A stretch of 42,819 bases of DNA from DATFYI01 sp035315125 (GTDB lineage: Bacteria; Chloroflexota; Anaerolineae; Anaerolineales; Anaerolineaceae), in NCBI GenBank assembly GCA_035315125.1, contig DATFYI010000257.1, forward strand, positions 1 through 42,819, read 5' to 3'. This document shows, one piece after another, positions 41,364 through 42,819 of the stretch (positions within the stretch are counted from its first letter, which is position 1; each line of letters starts with the position of its first letter). The position numbers and the translations under genes were made by a program. The notes beneath the pieces are model-generated. The model had not been told where the DNA came from. It was given only the letters and a program-made list of their open reading frames with translations, and did not search any database.

Positions 41364-42308
41364 ATGAGTAGAATACTCGTCACCGGTAGTAAAGGAACTT
41401 TAGGAACCCCTCTGGTGAATGAATTGCAAAAGCGCGGACATGAAGTCTGGCAGTGTGATTTGCAGCATCAACGCGATGATAACTACATTCGCGCCGATAT
41501 TTCGAATTATCGGCAGTTACAACGTGTTTTTGAGGCAAACCAATATGATTATGTCTATCATCTTGCAGCTGAATTTGGGCGCATTAATGGAGAAGAATAT
41601 TACGATACCCTTTGGGAAACCAATGTAATAGGAACCAGAAATATTTTGGAATGGCAAAAAAGATCGGGGTTCCGATTGATATTTGCCAGTTCGTCTGAAA
41701 TTTATGGCGATAAAGTCCAGGGCGTGCTTTCAGAAGATGTTCCTATTAATCAATCGATCATACAGCAAAACGATTATGCGGTAACGAAATGGGTTAACGA
41801 AGTTCAGATCATGAATTTTGAAAAACGCTATGGCAATGAATGTGTACGGCTTCGGTTCTTTAATGCCTACGGCCCAGGGGAGTATTATCATCATTATCGT
41901 AGCGTGGTTTGTTTGTTCTGCTATCGTGCCCTTTTTGGCATTCCCTACCAGGTATATGAAGGATATCATCGTGTATTTATGTATATTGATGATTTCATTC
42001 CTACGCTGGCGAATGTCGCGGATCATTTCGTTCCGGGTGAAGTCTTTAATATTGGTGGCCAGGAATATCGAAGTGTCCATGAATTAAGCGATTTGATCCT
42101 AAATTACTTGAAGTTGGATGATTGTAATGTTGAATATTTACCCGAAGATAAACACAATGTATTAAATAAATACCCAGATATTTCGAAAGCAAGAAATTTA
42201 TTTTCACATAATCCCAAAGTTACATTGGAAGAAGGTGTTCCAAAAACAATTGAGTGGATGAAGTCAATTTACGATATCTCAAAACCGTTTATAAAGTCAA
42301 AGTTATAA
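41364..42308 (+). CDS. NAD-dependent sugar epimerase/dehydratase
   Basis: A 314-residue extended short-chain dehydrogenase. TGSKGTLG (7-14) is the NAD-binding GxxGxxG loop, ASSSE (108-112) and YAVTK (138-142) contain the catalytic Ser/Tyr/Lys, and FFNAYGPGE and VFNIGG are typical of the GalE/RmlB-like family. It should convert an NDP-sugar for polymer synthesis; the exact reaction is not evident. A strong GAGGAAAAGGAG site precedes the ATG. About 150 bp of upstream DNA could hold a separate promoter. Confidence 0.88.
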   Translation: MSRILVTGSKGTLGTPLVNELQKRGHEVWQCDLQHQRDDNYIRADISNYRQLQRVFEANQYDYVYHLAAEFGRINGEEYYDTLWETNVIGTRNILEWQKRSGFRLIFASSSEIYGDKVQGVLSEDVPINQSIIQQNDYAVTKWVNEVQIMNFEKRYGNECVRLRFFNAYGPGEYYHHYRSVVCLFCYRALFGIPYQVYEGYHRVFMYIDDFIPTLANVADHFVPGEVFNIGGQEYRSVHELSDLILNYLKLDDCNVEYLPEDKHNVLNKYPDISKARNLFSHNPKVTLEEGVPKTIEWMKSIYDISKPFIKSKL

Positions 42309-42326
42309 ATCTTTTTTGTGTATCTT

Positions 42327-42819
42327 ATGAATAATAATTCCAACCCACAGGTAAGTGTACTAATCCCGGTATATAACGGAGAAAATTATCTTCGAGAGTC
42401 GATTAATAGCGTCCTTGCACAAACATTCACGGATTTTGAATTATTAGTGATTGATGATGGCTCAAAGGATGGTACCTGGAATATTATTGAATCTTATGGC
42501 AATCAGCTGAGGGGGTTGAAGAAAGAAAACGGGGGTGTCGCTTCGGCATTAAATTTAGGAATCCAAAAGGCACGCGGTCGGTGGATTGCTTGGCTCAGTC
42601 ACGATGATCTGTTTTTGCCGAATAAATTAGAAAGGCAAATAAAATTCCTGGATAAAAACCCAAAATATCGTGCTTGCCATACTGGCTTTTATGTAATTGA
42701 TAAACAAGGAGAGCTGATTCGTCAGCGCGATGTACCAAATTATCCTGATGAACTGATTTTACGTACATTATTTGGCGTTTGTTATATAAATGGATCGAGT
42801 ATGATAATTCATCGGGATT
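42327..42819 (+). CDS. family 2 glycosyltransferase, N-terminal part (3' end outside window)
   Basis: An open frame of 164 codons runs off the right edge. It begins MNNNSNPQVSVLIPVYNGEN and shows the GT-A fold: SVLAQTFTDFELLVIDDGSKD (split nucleotide-binding region), NGGVASALNLGIQKARG and WIAWLSHDDLFLP, with the acidic pair in the position of the DxD metal motif. The start is 18 bases after the epimerase stop, suggesting co-transcription. No strong ribosome site is seen. Confidence 0.9.
   Translation, partial: MNNNSNPQVSVLIPVYNGENYLRESINSVLAQTFTDFELLVIDDGSKDGTWNIIESYGNQLRGLKKENGGVASALNLGIQKARGRWIAWLSHDDLFLPNKLERQIKFLDKNPKYRACHTGFYVIDKQGELIRQRDVPNYPDELILRTLFGVCYINGSSMIIHRD

Overview
The window reads as a chromosomal segment of a Chloroflexota bacterium, probably Anaerolineae-like. 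This is an inference from gene style, not from a marker gene: a large MalT-like LuxR regulator, a cobamide-salvage operon with CbiR, many short-chain redox enzymes, frequent GTG/TTG starts, and several genes that look leaderless. No rRNA, tRNA, CRISPR array, integrase or intact insertion sequence was found. The two ends cut through genes (a DegV-family protein on the left, a family 2 glycosyltransferase on the right).

Layout. 0-12.6 kb is a mixed housekeeping block: DegV C-terminus, a secreted NHL-type beta-propeller protein, the ABC-F ATPase Uup, a small helical protein, a cysteine-rich iron-sulfur protein, a UbiA prenyltransferase, a small terpenoid-cyclase-like toroid protein, a membrane-anchored cyclophilin, a nucleosidase, an EamA transporter, a UbiX domain fused to a PNPOx-like flavin domain, and a lipoprotein alpha/beta hydrolase. 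12.6-18.4 kb is a redox block: an orphan molybdopterin subunit of the xanthine dehydrogenase family, a radical SAM enzyme overlapping a nitroreductase, a decayed luciferase-like monooxygenase fragment, and a UroD/MtaA-type methyltransferase with zinc ligands. 18.5-19.3 kb encodes a zinc-ribbon protein behind a good promoter.

19.3-22.8 kb is the most complete system: a minus-strand operon cobT-cobS-cbiR-cobU with stop/start overlaps, preceded by a cobalamin riboswitch with an intrinsic terminator. CbiR would cut incoming cobamides to adenosylcobinamide phosphate, CobU would convert this to the GDP form, CobT would activate the lower base and CobS would join them. The operon therefore appears built for cobamide remodelling under B12 feedback. 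Upstream lie a GtrA protein and a GT39-like glycosyltransferase, then single-chain L-serine ammonia-lyase, a CspA plus RRM RNA-chaperone pair with a structured leader, and a locus of class II aldolase, class III aminotransferase and FGGY kinase next to a MalT-like regulator.

34.4 kb to the end is a surface-polysaccharide locus: the Wzm/Wzt exporter, methyltransferases, two family 4-like glycosyltransferases, an NAD-dependent epimerase and a family 2 glycosyltransferase. Base composition falls sharply inside wzt, after the ATPase domain, which suggests that the substrate-specific part of the locus was exchanged by recombination.
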